Shown: positions 31,895-42,128, counted from the stretch's first letter. The stretch: DNA of 42,307 bases from Streptomyces sp. LBL (GCF_029893585.1 NZ_JARXYX010000054.1:1-42307), one strand, 5' to 3'. Translations and numbers: made by a program. The notes: generated by a model from the letters alone, not told the origin.

Positions 31895-32242
31895 GTGATC
31901 TCGGAAGCCACCGGCCTGCGGTACGAGGCGGCAGAGAGGGCGACGGGCAAGGCGAAGTCGCGTACGTACACGGCCGCCGTGCACAAGAAGACGGGGGACA
32001 TCGCGGTGGGTTGCTCGGGCAACGGCAGCTGCGCCGAGCCGAACATCCTCAGTCACACGGGCTGGGATGCGGACGACGTGACGTTCACCAGAGCGATCCG
32101 GCGCGAGGACTTCGGCGATGGGAACGGCAAGATTCTCAATGAGAAGGAGATCTGCACGACCTGTCAGGGCAACTATTCTCCTGACAACTTCGTGCACAGT
32201 GTCATCTACGACCCCGAAGGACCATGGATGATCGGGAACTGA
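31895..32242 (+). CDS. Orphan deaminase-type toxin tip
   Basis: 115 residues from GTG 31895. The zinc deaminase signature is present: CAE in NGSCAEPNIL and, about 45 residues later, CTTC in EICTTCQGNY. This order and spacing recall the YwqJ-like and related toxin deaminases that form the last domain of large polymorphic toxins. Here there is no secretion or linker region. An in-frame stop lies at 31859-31861 and there is no clear ribosome binding site, so the piece looks like a detached tip rather than a full gene. The following gene overlaps it by 19 bases, as immunity genes commonly do. The substrate (nucleic acid or nucleotide) is not known. Confidence 0.65.
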   Translation: MISEATGLRYEAAERATGKAKSRTYTAAVHKKTGDIAVGCSGNGSCAEPNILSHTGWDADDVTFTRAIRREDFGDGNGKILNEKEICTTCQGNYSPDNFVHSVIYDPEGPWMIGN

Positions 32243-32736
32243 TGAGGGCATCGATACGGGAACTGCGACGCCACGACTGGTCAGCACTGCGCTGCGGCTG
32301 CGGACAGTCGGGTGCGCATCTGACGGAGTCGTTCAGCAGGCTGCTGGACGCCCGGAGCATGCAGGAGACGGTCGGGTACACCTTGGAGAACCACCTTGAG
32401 GTGCAGAGCATGCTCTTTGAGGCGGCCCCGCACGCCGTGCCGGTGATGCTCACGGCACTGGGGGAGGCTCTGCACGACTCCGTCAGGGGACACTTCCTGG
32501 GAATGCTGGAGTACCTCGTGACCGGGGAATCGCATCAAAGCGAGATCGAGGCCGGTCGCCCCGATCTGGAGGAGGAGTGCATCGCCGCGGTGCGTGAGGG
32601 CATCGTGGTGTTGTATGCCGAGGCCGCGTCAGGGGACGCCGAGGCTGCGTTCGACATTCTGGAATTCGTGGACGAGGACGAGGCCCGGCTGGGGTACTAC
32701 CGCTCCGCCCTCGCCCCGGGCCGCGGCGAGGGGTGA
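32224..32736 (+). CDS. Putative immunity protein for the deaminase tip
   Basis: A 170-residue, acidic, mostly helical protein (MDDRELMRASIRELRRHDW..., then MLTALGEALHDSVRGHFLGML and AAFDILEFVDEDEAR). No family recognised with certainty. The start overlaps the end of the deaminase tip by 19 bases, with AAGGA just upstream, the usual toxin-immunity arrangement. Cytoplasmic, as no signal is seen. Function as an antidote is inferred from context only. Confidence 0.65.
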   Translation: MDDRELMRASIRELRRHDWSALRCGCGQSGAHLTESFSRLLDARSMQETVGYTLENHLEVQSMLFEAAPHAVPVMLTALGEALHDSVRGHFLGMLEYLVTGESHQSEIEAGRPDLEEECIAAVREGIVVLYAEAASGDAEAAFDILEFVDEDEARLGYYRSALAPGRGEG

Positions 32737-32757
32737 CCCTCGCCCCTCGGGGTGAGG
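32725..32757. terminator. Alternative overlapping hairpins after the immunity gene
   Basis: GGCGAGGG (32725-32732) pairs with CCCTCGCC (32737-32744), the stop codon sitting at the loop. The right arm can instead pair with GGGGTGAGG (32749-32757). The hairpins lie between convergent genes (ends at 32736 and 32823) and probably terminate both. Confidence 0.6.
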
Positions 32758-32822
32758 GTGGGGAAGGCCAGGGCGTGTGAGGGCTGGCCGTCAGTTCCCA
32801 CGTCCACCCGGCCCAGACACCC

Positions 32823-33593
32823 CTACGACGACCGCCGCCGGATCTTGTCCCCCAGCCACACGAGCGGGTCGTACTTGCGGTCGACGGCCCGTTCCTTCAG
32901 TGGGATCAGCGCGTTGTCCGTGATCTTGATGCCCTCGGGGCAGACCTCCGTGCAGCACTTGGTGATGTTGCAGTAGCCGAGTCCGTGTTCGTCCTGGGCC
33001 GCCTTCTTGCGGTCCAGGCCGGACTCGGCGGCCGCGTCCAGAGGGTGCATGTCCAGCTCCGCGACCCGCATCAGGAAGCGCGGGCCGGCGAACGCCGTCT
33101 TGTTCTCCTCGTGGTCGCGGACCACATGGCAGGTGTCCTGGCACAGGAAGCACTCGATGCACTTGCGGAACTCCTGCGACCGGTCCACGTCCTCCTGCAT
33201 CATCCGGTACTCGCCCGGGCCGAGACCCTCGGGCGGTACGAACGCCGGGACCTCGCGCGCCTTCGTGTAGTTGAAGCCGACGTCCGTGACGAGGTCGCGG
33301 ACCACCGGGAAGGCCCTGAGCGGTGTGACGGTGATCGTGTCCTCGGGGGCGAACACCGACATACGGGTCATGCACATCAGGCGCGGGCGGCCGTTGATCT
33401 CCGCCGAGCACGAACCGCACTTGCCCGCCTTGCAGTTCCAGCGGACGGCGAGGTCGGGGGCCTGGGTGGCTTGGAGGCGGTGGATGATGTCGAGGACGAC
33501 CTCACCGTCGTTCACCTCGACCTTGAAGTCCTCCAGGCCGCCGCCCTTCACATCACCCCGCCACACCTTGAAGCGGGCGTCGTAGCTGCTCAT
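32823..33593 (-). CDS. sdhB: Succinate dehydrogenase/fumarate reductase iron-sulfur subunit
   Basis: A 256-residue SdhB/FrdB. The N-terminal ferredoxin domain has the [2Fe-2S] ligands in CKAGKCGSC and, later, C in LMCMTR. The C-terminal part carries CIECFLCQDTC and CNITKCCTEVCPEGI for the [4Fe-4S] and [3Fe-4S] clusters. It passes electrons between the flavoprotein and the membrane cytochrome b. ATG 33593 overlaps the SdhA stop by 4 bases (ATGA). The longer frame beginning at 33941 would lie inside SdhA and is rejected. Closest in type to the mycobacterial Sdh1-like complexes, a family inference. Confidence 0.94.
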   Translation of the reverse strand: MSSYDARFKVWRGDVKGGGLEDFKVEVNDGEVVLDIIHRLQATQAPDLAVRWNCKAGKCGSCSAEINGRPRLMCMTRMSVFAPEDTITVTPLRAFPVVRDLVTDVGFNYTKAREVPAFVPPEGLGPGEYRMMQEDVDRSQEFRKCIECFLCQDTCHVVRDHEENKTAFAGPRFLMRVAELDMHPLDAAAESGLDRKKAAQDEHGLGYCNITKCCTEVCPEGIKITDNALIPLKERAVDRKYDPLVWLGDKIRRRSS

Positions 33594-35704
33594 TCGTACA
33601 GCTCCTCTTCGGCGAGGTACTTGACCAGCTCCTCCTTGTCGAAGAGGGCGAGCAGGTCGGGGCGGACGGGTTCGGTGGTCTCGCGGGTGAGGTCGATCTG
33701 GCCCCGCACCGGGTCGGTGGCCGTCAACCCGCCAGTGGGATCCGTCAACCTGGCGGTGGATTCCACCAGCCCGCCGGTGGAATCCGTCAATCCGTCGGCG
33801 GCATCCACCAACCCCCCGGTGGCATCCGTGAGTTGGCACAGCAGGTTGAGGCGGCGCCACTCGCGCTCCATCGCCGGGTGGTCCTCCCGGGTGTGGCCGC
33901 CGCGCGACTCGGTGCGTTCCAGAGCGGCCCGGGCCACGCACTCGCTGACCAGGAGCATGTTCCTGAGGTCCAGGGACAGATGCCAGCCGGGGTTGAACTG
34001 GCGGTGGCCCTCGACGCCGGCCCGGCGGGCCCGTACCCGCAGGTTGGCCAGCTTCTGAAGGGCCTGCCGCATCTCCGCGTCGCGGCGGATGATGCCGACG
34101 AGGTCGTTCATGGTCTGCTGGAGTTCCTGGTGGAGGGTGTACGGGTTCTCCGGCGGCCCTCCCGCGGGTTCCAGGCCCTCTGCCGAGAACGGCCGCAGCG
34201 CCTCCGCCGCCGCCGTGTCGACCTGGGCGTCATCGACCGAGGGGCGGCTCCCCGTGAGGCCCCTCGCGTACTCGGCGGCGTGCCAGCCGGCCCGACGCCC
34301 GAACACCAGCAGGTCGGAGAGCGAGTTGCCGCCCAGCCGGTTGGAGCCGTGCATGCCGCCGGCCACCTCGCCCGCGGCGTACAGCCCCGGCACCCCGCGG
34401 GCGGCCGCCGTGTCGGACTCGACCGCGATACCGCCCATCACGTAGTGACAGGTGGGCCCGACCTCCATCGCCTCCGCGGTGATGTCGACGTCCGCCAGCT
34501 CCTTGAACTGGTGGTACATGGAGGGGAGACGGCGCCGGATCGCCTCGGCGGGCATCCGCGTCGACACGTCCAGGAAGACCCCGCCGTGTGGGGAGCCGCG
34601 GCCCGCCTTCACCTCGGAGTTGATCGCCCGGGCCACCTCGTCACGGGGGAGCAGTTCGGGCGGGCGTCGGTTGTGGTCCGGGTCCTCGTACCAGCGGTCG
34701 CCCTCCTCCTCCGACTCCGCGTACTTCTCCTTGAAGACGTCCGGGATGTAGTCGAACATGAACCGCTTGCCCTCGGAGTTCCTGAGCACCCCGCCGTCAC
34801 CGCGCACCGACTCGGTGACGAGGATCCCCTTCACCGACGGCGGCCAGACCATCCCGGTCGGGTGGAACTGCACGAACTCCATGTTCAGCAGGGGAGCGCC
34901 GGCGAGCAGCGCCAGCGCGTGGCCGTCGCCCGTGTACTCCCACGAGTTCGACGTCACCTTGAACGACTTGCCGATGCCGCCGGTCGCGATCACCACGGCC
35001 GGGGCTTCGAGGACGAAGAAACGGCCGGACTCCCGCTGGTAGCCGAAGACGCCGCTCACGCGTGAGCCCGCGGCGGAGTCGCTGTCGGACACGGGCTCGC
35101 TGTCGGGCACGGGCTCGCTGTCGGACACGGTCCCGCTGTCGGACACGGTCCCGCTGTCGGACACGGTCTTGAGGACGCGGGTGACCGTGTACTCCTGGTA
35201 CACCTTCAGCCGGGACTCGTAGTCGCCGGTCTCCTCGAAGTCCTGCTGCTGCAGCGACACGATCTTCTGCTGGAGCGTGCGGATCAGCTCCAGGCCGGTC
35301 CGGTCGCCGACGTGCGCGAGGCGCGGGTACTCGTGGCCGCCGAAGTTGCGCTGCGAGATCCGGCCGTCCTTCGTACGGTCGAACAGGGCGCCCCAGGTCT
35401 CCAGCTCCCACACCCGCTGCGGTGCCTCCTGCGCGTGCAGCTCTGCCATCCGCCACTGGTTGAGGAACTTGCCGCCGCGCAGGGTGTCGCGGAAGTGGAC
35501 CTGCCAGTTGTCCCCGGAGTTGACGTTGCCCATCGCCGCCGCGATGCCGCCCTCGGCCATCACCGTGTGCGCCTTGCCGAACAGCGACTTGCAGATCACG
35601 GCCGTACGGGCGCCCCGCTCGCGGGCCTCGATGGCGGCGCGCAGTCCGGCACCCCCGGCGCCGACCACGACGACGTCCCACTCCTGTCGGTCGACCACGG
35701 TCAT
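33590..35704 (-). CDS. sdhA: Succinate dehydrogenase/fumarate reductase flavoprotein subunit
   Basis: 704 residues. The FAD-binding N-terminus (VVVVGAGGAGLRAAIEA), the covalent-flavin HTVMAEGGIAAAMGN region, the FVQFHPTGM substrate segment, the active-site HGGVFLD...R area, and GLYAAGEVAGGMHGSNRLGGNSL are all present. It oxidises succinate or reduces fumarate, with SdhB and the membrane subunit. Two low-complexity insertions made of 18-bp and 21-bp tandem repeats interrupt it, near residues ~180-210 and ~625-660. Both fall outside the motifs, so activity is probably kept. Confidence 0.94.
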   Translation of the reverse strand: MTVVDRQEWDVVVVGAGGAGLRAAIEARERGARTAVICKSLFGKAHTVMAEGGIAAAMGNVNSGDNWQVHFRDTLRGGKFLNQWRMAELHAQEAPQRVWELETWGALFDRTKDGRISQRNFGGHEYPRLAHVGDRTGLELIRTLQQKIVSLQQQDFEETGDYESRLKVYQEYTVTRVLKTVSDSGTVSDSGTVSDSEPVPDSEPVSDSDSAAGSRVSGVFGYQRESGRFFVLEAPAVVIATGGIGKSFKVTSNSWEYTGDGHALALLAGAPLLNMEFVQFHPTGMVWPPSVKGILVTESVRGDGGVLRNSEGKRFMFDYIPDVFKEKYAESEEEGDRWYEDPDHNRRPPELLPRDEVARAINSEVKAGRGSPHGGVFLDVSTRMPAEAIRRRLPSMYHQFKELADVDITAEAMEVGPTCHYVMGGIAVESDTAAARGVPGLYAAGEVAGGMHGSNRLGGNSLSDLLVFGRRAGWHAAEYARGLTGSRPSVDDAQVDTAAAEALRPFSAEGLEPAGGPPENPYTLHQELQQTMNDLVGIIRRDAEMRQALQKLANLRVRARRAGVEGHRQFNPGWHLSLDLRNMLLVSECVARAALERTESRGGHTREDHPAMEREWRRLNLLCQLTDATGGLVDAADGLTDSTGGLVESTARLTDPTGGLTATDPVRGQIDLTRETTEPVRPDLLALFDKEELVKYLAEEELYE
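33723..33827 (-). repeat. 21-bp in-frame tandem repeat in sdhA (C-terminal)
   Basis: Five imperfect 21-bp units (33723, 33744, 33765, 33786 and 33807) encode repeated seven-residue blocks such as DSTGGLV and DPTGGLT in the C-terminal helical domain of SdhA. The sequence differs between units, so the expansion is not very recent. Confidence 0.85.
35082..35171 (-). repeat. 18-bp in-frame tandem repeat in sdhA (middle)
   Basis: Five 18-bp units (35082 to 35171; two are identical) encode the repeated hexapeptide T/E-V-S-D-S-G/E in SdhA. They lie in a surface region between conserved segments (after YTVTRVLK and before GVFGYQRE). Confidence 0.9.
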
Positions 35705-35728
35705 CTGAAGGTCCCACCCATCTCTTCT

Positions 35729-36598
35729 CTAGAAGAAGCGCGGATCGTCGAAGGCGCCGGATGCGACGAGATACACGTAGAAGTCGGCGAGCGCCACACT
35801 CACCAGCGACGCCCAGGCCAGCAGCATGTGGCGGGCGTTGAGCTTCCCGACGAACTGCCACGCCCGGTAGCGAACGGGATGCCTGGAGAAGTGCTTGAGC
35901 TTGCCGCCCACTATGTGCCGGCAGGAGTGGCAGGACAGCGTGTACGTCCAGATCAGCAGGATGTTGACCAGGAAGACCAAGGTCCCGAGGCCCATGTGGC
36001 CCCAGGCGTAGTGCTCGTCGCGGAAGGAGAGCACGGTGTCGTAGGTCAGGATCCCGGCGACGACGATCGCGGCGTAGAAGAAGTACCGGTGGATGTTCTG
36101 CAGCACCAGGGGGAAGCGGGTCTCACCCGTGTACTTCTTGTGCGGCTCGGCCACCGCGCAGGCCGGGGGCGAGGCCCAGAAGCCCCGGTAGTAGGCCTTG
36201 CGGTAGTAGTAGCAGGTCAGGCGGAAGCCGAGCGGGAAGATCAGGATGATGATCGCGGGCGAGATGCCCCACCAGCCACCGAACAGGTCAAAGTTGGGAC
36301 CGTGGCGCATGGTGTCGCAGTTCTCCGCGAGGCACGGTGAGTAGAACGGCGAGACGTACGGCGCCGCGTAGTAGTCGGCGTTGGCGAACGCCCGCCAGGT
36401 CGAGTACACGATGAACGCCAGCAGACCGGCCGCCGTGGCGGCGGGGGCCAGCCACCAGCGGTCGGTGCGCAGGTGCGGGGCGTCGATCGCGGCGCGCGTA
36501 CGCGTGCGTACGCCGACTCGCGAGGGACGGGCGTCTGACGGACGGGCGCCTGACGGATGGGGGTCTTCTGTGGCTGGGGGTTCCGTACCAGTGGCCAA
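35729..36598 (-). CDS. sdhC: Succinate dehydrogenase membrane subunit (cytochrome b)
   Basis: A 289-residue membrane protein with about five hydrophobic helices: LAPAATAAGLLAFIVYSTW, AIIILIFPLGFRLTCYYY, RYFFYAAIVVAGILTYDTV, GLGTLVFLVNILLIWTYTL and LLAWASLVSVALADFYVYL. Conserved histidines (NIHRYFFY, HMGLG, CHSCRH, ARHMLL) can bind haem b. It anchors SdhAB and exchanges electrons with menaquinone. The N-terminal ~45 residues are polar. The start seems to be TTG 36598 with GGAG 7 bases upstream; the ATG at 36603 is in another frame. First gene of the sdhCAB order. Confidence 0.92.
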   Translation of the reverse strand: MATGTEPPATEDPHPSGARPSDARPSRVGVRTRTRAAIDAPHLRTDRWWLAPAATAAGLLAFIVYSTWRAFANADYYAAPYVSPFYSPCLAENCDTMRHGPNFDLFGGWWGISPAIIILIFPLGFRLTCYYYRKAYYRGFWASPPACAVAEPHKKYTGETRFPLVLQNIHRYFFYAAIVVAGILTYDTVLSFRDEHYAWGHMGLGTLVFLVNILLIWTYTLSCHSCRHIVGGKLKHFSRHPVRYRAWQFVGKLNARHMLLAWASLVSVALADFYVYLVASGAFDDPRFF

Positions 36599-36652
36599 TG
36601 CATGACTCCGGTCGGGTCGGGACTCCGGACGGCTCAGAGGGCCGACTCGGTC

Positions 36653-36943
36653 TCAGGGTGCGTGGCGGTCGCGGGCGCCGAGTCCTTCGTCGTCCGTGTC
36701 GATCCACAGCGAGTCGTCGTACGGGGTGTCGGGGATGGTGACGAGATCGGGGCGCTTGGGCGTGACGGGCGTGGACGACGCCTCACGCAGCAGCGCGACG
36801 CTCTCGCGCAGGTGGTTGGTGTCGACGCGGACGCGGCGCATCTCGAGCCCGCCGCTGCCGACCTGCTGCTCCAGGCGTCCGACCGAGCGGGCCAGATCCT
36901 CGAGGCAGCGCTGGACTGACGTCAGTTCGTCGTGCACGGACAT
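36653..36943 (-). CDS. Small coiled-coil hypothetical protein
   Basis: A 96-residue protein (MSVHDELTSVQRCLEDLARSV...). Heptad-like spacing of L/V residues over residues ~5-60 suggests a coiled coil, followed by a Pro/Asp-rich tail (IPDTPYDDSLWIDTDDEG). ATG 36943 has GAGG about 7 bases upstream. It is the first gene before sdhC on the same strand, with a ~55-base gap, so it may share a transcript. Not recognised as any named family. Confidence 0.72.
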   Translation of the reverse strand: MSVHDELTSVQRCLEDLARSVGRLEQQVGSGGLEMRRVRVDTNHLRESVALLREASSTPVTPKRPDLVTIPDTPYDDSLWIDTDDEGLGARDRHAP

Positions 36944-37328
36944 GGCGTGACCTCACTTCCGTGGGCGGGTGTGCCCTGGGCGCCAAACGCTCATGCGCCT
37001 GCGAGTGTTGCGCGTCACACCTCGCGATGTGAAGGCATGTGTAGCGATTGGCGTACTGCAAACCTTCCGTGCGCTCCCTCGCACGCTCTGTGCGCGCTCC
37101 GCGCGTGCCGGGGTCGATGCCTGATGGGTGGCGTCGGGGGCCGCTGTGCGGTGCGTTGCGCCGCACGGGTGGGCTTCCCGCCGTGGCCGACGTGTCGCCG
37201 TCGGCTGGTGAACCCCTTCCTCTTCAGTGGCTGTGCACATCTGAATACATCTGATCAGCTCCATATACCCCCAAACGTGATCATAACCCGCAATTGCGAA
37301 TGGGGCGGCTTCCCGGAGGTACGCAGAG
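36944..37328. promoter_or_regulatory. Divergent intergenic region with a CGCAATTGCG palindrome
   Basis: About 385 bases between the leftward small protein and the rightward binding-protein gene. The right part (37240-37300) is A/T-rich, includes the direct pair ACATCTGA (two copies near 37241-37258), and carries the perfect 10-bp palindrome CGCAATTGCG at 37289-37298, close to the ribosome binding site GGAGG (37315-37319). These could be operator or promoter elements. No hexamer pair is convincing. Confidence 0.35.
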
Positions 37329-39797
37329 ATGTCCCACGACGGCGTCGGACCCAGGCCCTCTCGTCGATCGACCGCCTGCCGCGCGGCGCCCGGCGCTGTC
37401 ATGCGCTCGGTCGCCTTCCTGACCGGGAGCGCGCTCGCGGTGTCCGTGCTCACCGGATGCAGCTCCGAGGACGAGGCGGGCAAGCCCGTCGCCGGACAGG
37501 ACATCGCACCGGCCGCCCGCGCCGCGATCGCCGACGGCGGCACCCTGCGCTGGGCCGTGGACGCCGTACCGGAGACCTTGAACACCTTCCAGTCGGACGC
37601 GGACGCCACCACCACCCGCGTCGCCCAGGCCGTGCTGCCGTCGATGTTCCGGCTGGACAGGAACGGGCGGCCGGAGCGCGACCCCGACTTCCTGGAGTCC
37701 GCGAAGGTCGTCGAGACCGAGCCCAAGCAGATCGTGCTGTACAAGCTGAACCAGCAGGCGGTGTGGAGCGACGGCCGGGAGGTCGCCGCCGCCGACTTCG
37801 CCGCGCAGTGGCGTGCCCTGTCCGGCAAGGACACGGCGTACTGGACGGCCCGCAACGCCGGGTACGAGCGCATCGAGAAGATCGAGCGCGGGGCGAACGA
37901 CCTGGAGGTCAAGGTCACCTTCGGGCGGCCGTACGCCGACTGGCAGTCGCTGTTCTCGCCGCTGTACCCGAAGGACGTCACGGGCAGCCCGGACTCCTTC
38001 AACGACGGGGCCAGGCGGAAGCTGAAGGTCACCGCCGGTCCGTTCACCGTGAAGAAAGTGGACAGCCAGGACGACGAGGTCACCCTCACCCGCAACCCGC
38101 GCTGGTGGGGCAGCCCCGCCAAGCTGACCGAGATCGTGCTGGCGGCCGTACCGCGCGACAAGCGGGCCGCCGCACTGGCGGCCGGGACGGTCGACCTGGC
38201 CGAGATCGACCCCGAGGCGGCCGGGAGCATCACCCTCGCCGCCCGCGCCAAGGCCACCGCCACCCTGCTCCAGGGGGCCGGCGGCAAGAAGGGCGCGGAC
38301 GGGGAGACGGGGGCCGGCGAGGGCAAGGAGACCGGGACCGGTGAGGACAAGGAGACCGGTGCCGGCGCCGACGAGGAGACCGGGGCCGACGCCGACGAGA
38401 AGGCGGGCGCGGAACAGAAGGAGCGCGGGGCGAGCGCGAAGCGCCGGCGTCAGCAGGCGGCCCTCCAGGACTTCGAGGTACGCAAGTCACTGGAGCCCGC
38501 CTACACCCAGCTGGCCCTCAACGGCGCCGACGGTCCGCTCGCCGACGAGCGGGTCCGCCGGGCCGTGGCCCGCGCCCTCGACCGGGGGGAACTGGCGAAG
38601 CTCGTCCTCAAGCCGCTCGGCCTGCCCGCGGTGCCCGTCGGCAGCCACCTCGCGCTGGCCGGACAGGACGCCTACGCCGACAACAGCGACGCACTCGGCG
38701 GCCATAACACCGCGGAGGCGCAGGCGCTGCTCGCGGACGCCGGGTGGATGCCGGGCGACCCGGCCAAGGAGAAGAAGAAGGGCGAGAAGGCGGCCGGCGC
38801 GGAGAGCGAGAAGTCCGGCGGGCCCGAGAAGAGCGAGGGCTCCGGGAAGGACGAGAACTCCGGGAAGGACGAGAACTCCGGGAAGGACGAGAACTCCGGG
38901 AAGGACGAGAACTCCGGGAAGGACGGGGAGTCCGGGAAGGACGAGAACTCCGGGAAGGACGGGGAGTCCGGGAAGGACGACAAGCGCTCGTCGGGCGGTG
39001 ACGACAAGGCGCACCGCGAGGCCGCCCGGGAGCAGAAGCAGAACGAGCAACACAAGCAGTACCGGCAGCACGAGCAGCACGACCAGAGCGGGGATGCCGG
39101 GGAAGGCTCCCCACACCTCGCCCAGGACCGCAAGCAGTACGCGAACGAGCTGACCCAGGGCACTGTGCCCGGCGCGTACGCCCCCAAGGGAACCGCCGCA
39201 CCGGCGGGCGCCGCGGCCGGTCCGCTCGCCAAGGACGGCAAGCCGCTCACCCTCCGCTTCGTGCTCCCCTCGGGCCCCGGCTCGCAGTCCCTGTGGACCG
39301 TCGCCGACCGGATCACGCGGATGCTGGAGAAGGTCGGCATCCGTACCGAGGTCACCAAGGTCGCGGACGAGAGCTACTTCAAGGACCACATCGCGTCCGG
39401 CCAGTACGACCTCGCGCTGTACTCCTGGCCCGCGTCCGCCTTCCCCGCGACCGACGCCCGCCCCATCTTCGCCAAGCCGGTACCGGCCGCCGACGGTTCC
39501 CTGAACGTCGAGCAGAACTACACCCGGGTCGGCACCGACCAGGTCGACCAGCTCTTCGACCAGGCGGCCGCCACACTCGACCAGGACGAGAACCGCAGCC
39601 TGATCCGCAAGGCGGACTCCCGTATCTGGGCGGCCGCCGGCTCCATCCCCCTCTACCAGCGCCCCCAGCTCATGGCGGCTCGCAAGGCCCTCGTCAACGC
39701 CGGCGCCTTCGGCTTCCAGACTCCGGTCTACGAGGACATGGGCTTCCTCAAGAACGCTGCGAAGATGCCCTCGTCGAGCCCGTCGTCCGGCGGCTGA
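37329..39797 (+). CDS. Peptide-binding ABC transporter lipoprotein with repeat insertions
   Basis: An 822-residue extracytoplasmic solute-binding protein of the OppA/DppA type. A signal peptide ends in the lipobox LTGC (Cys ~residue 44), so it is lipid-anchored. Binding-domain landmarks include GTLRWAVDAVPETLNTF, WSDGREVAAADFAAQW and the C-terminal IPLYQRPQLMAA. Two unstructured insertions interrupt it: an Glu/Gly/Lys-rich one near residues 317-375 and SGKDEN repeats near 505-552, followed by a Gln/His-rich stretch. No permease genes lie beside it, so it must work with a transporter encoded elsewhere or act as a peptide sensor. GGAGG lies 9 bases before ATG 37329. Confidence 0.9.
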   Translation: MSHDGVGPRPSRRSTACRAAPGAVMRSVAFLTGSALAVSVLTGCSSEDEAGKPVAGQDIAPAARAAIADGGTLRWAVDAVPETLNTFQSDADATTTRVAQAVLPSMFRLDRNGRPERDPDFLESAKVVETEPKQIVLYKLNQQAVWSDGREVAAADFAAQWRALSGKDTAYWTARNAGYERIEKIERGANDLEVKVTFGRPYADWQSLFSPLYPKDVTGSPDSFNDGARRKLKVTAGPFTVKKVDSQDDEVTLTRNPRWWGSPAKLTEIVLAAVPRDKRAAALAAGTVDLAEIDPEAAGSITLAARAKATATLLQGAGGKKGADGETGAGEGKETGTGEDKETGAGADEETGADADEKAGAEQKERGASAKRRRQQAALQDFEVRKSLEPAYTQLALNGADGPLADERVRRAVARALDRGELAKLVLKPLGLPAVPVGSHLALAGQDAYADNSDALGGHNTAEAQALLADAGWMPGDPAKEKKKGEKAAGAESEKSGGPEKSEGSGKDENSGKDENSGKDENSGKDENSGKDGESGKDENSGKDGESGKDDKRSSGGDDKAHREAAREQKQNEQHKQYRQHEQHDQSGDAGEGSPHLAQDRKQYANELTQGTVPGAYAPKGTAAPAGAAAGPLAKDGKPLTLRFVLPSGPGSQSLWTVADRITRMLEKVGIRTEVTKVADESYFKDHIASGQYDLALYSWPASAFPATDARPIFAKPVPAADGSLNVEQNYTRVGTDQVDQLFDQAAATLDQDENRSLIRKADSRIWAAAGSIPLYQRPQLMAARKALVNAGAFGFQTPVYEDMGFLKNAAKMPSSSPSSGG
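38841..38984 (+). repeat. 18-bp in-frame tandem repeat (eight copies) in the binding lipoprotein
   Basis: Eight 18-bp units of TCCGGGAAGGACGAGAAC and variants encode SGKDEN or SGKDGE. Several units are identical, which points to recent expansion and likely strain variation. Confidence 0.95.
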
Positions 39798-39846
39798 CCA
39801 GCGCCGACCCGGCGCCGTAGCTCAGGTATCCGCACACCTGCACACC

Positions 39847-39942
39847 CGCACCCGCCCGGCGCCCGCACACCGCACCCGCCCGGCGCCCGCACACCGCACC
39901 CGCCCGGCGCCCGCACACCGCACCCGCCCGGCGCCCGCACAC
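39847..39942 (+). repeat. Four perfect 24-bp tandem copies
   Basis: The 24-bp unit starting CGCACCCGCCCGG is present four times without change, in the intergenic space before typA and right before a long hairpin. No coding sense is likely. Confidence 0.95.
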
Positions 39943-39951
39943 CCCCACACC

Positions 39952-39993
39952 GCGCCCGCGCCATGAGCCTCCCAGCGCTCATGGTGCGGGCGC
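39952..39993 (+). terminator. 17-bp hairpin after the binding lipoprotein gene
   Basis: Arms 39952-39968 and 39977-39993 pair over 17 bp with a single G-T wobble around an 8-base loop (CTCCCAGC). It separates the binding-protein gene from typA and probably terminates the former. Confidence 0.8.
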
Positions 39994-40220
39994 CGGGCGC
40001 CGGGCGTCCGTACCCGGCTCGCGGGGCCTGACCGGCCGGATCCGCGGCGGCGAAGCACGCCTGAGCTGCCCCGCAGTACCCTCGGCACGGCCGGGGGAAC
40101 CCCAGCGGCGGCGGCCCCGTACCATGGGGTGAGGCCGTGGCATGTTCAGCCCGGCAGGGTCCGCGTATCAGTGATCTACGCGCAGGCCCCTTCCTCACAC
40201 TGCTGGGAGTACGCCGCAAT
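39994..40220. other. Leader region of typA
   Basis: About 230 G/C-rich bases before typA. The frame extending upstream of ATG 40221 to 40137 is open but has no family similarity. No clear promoter hexamers are seen. Confidence 0.35.
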
Positions 40221-42119
<1,899 letters not shown>

Positions 42120-42128
<9 letters not shown>

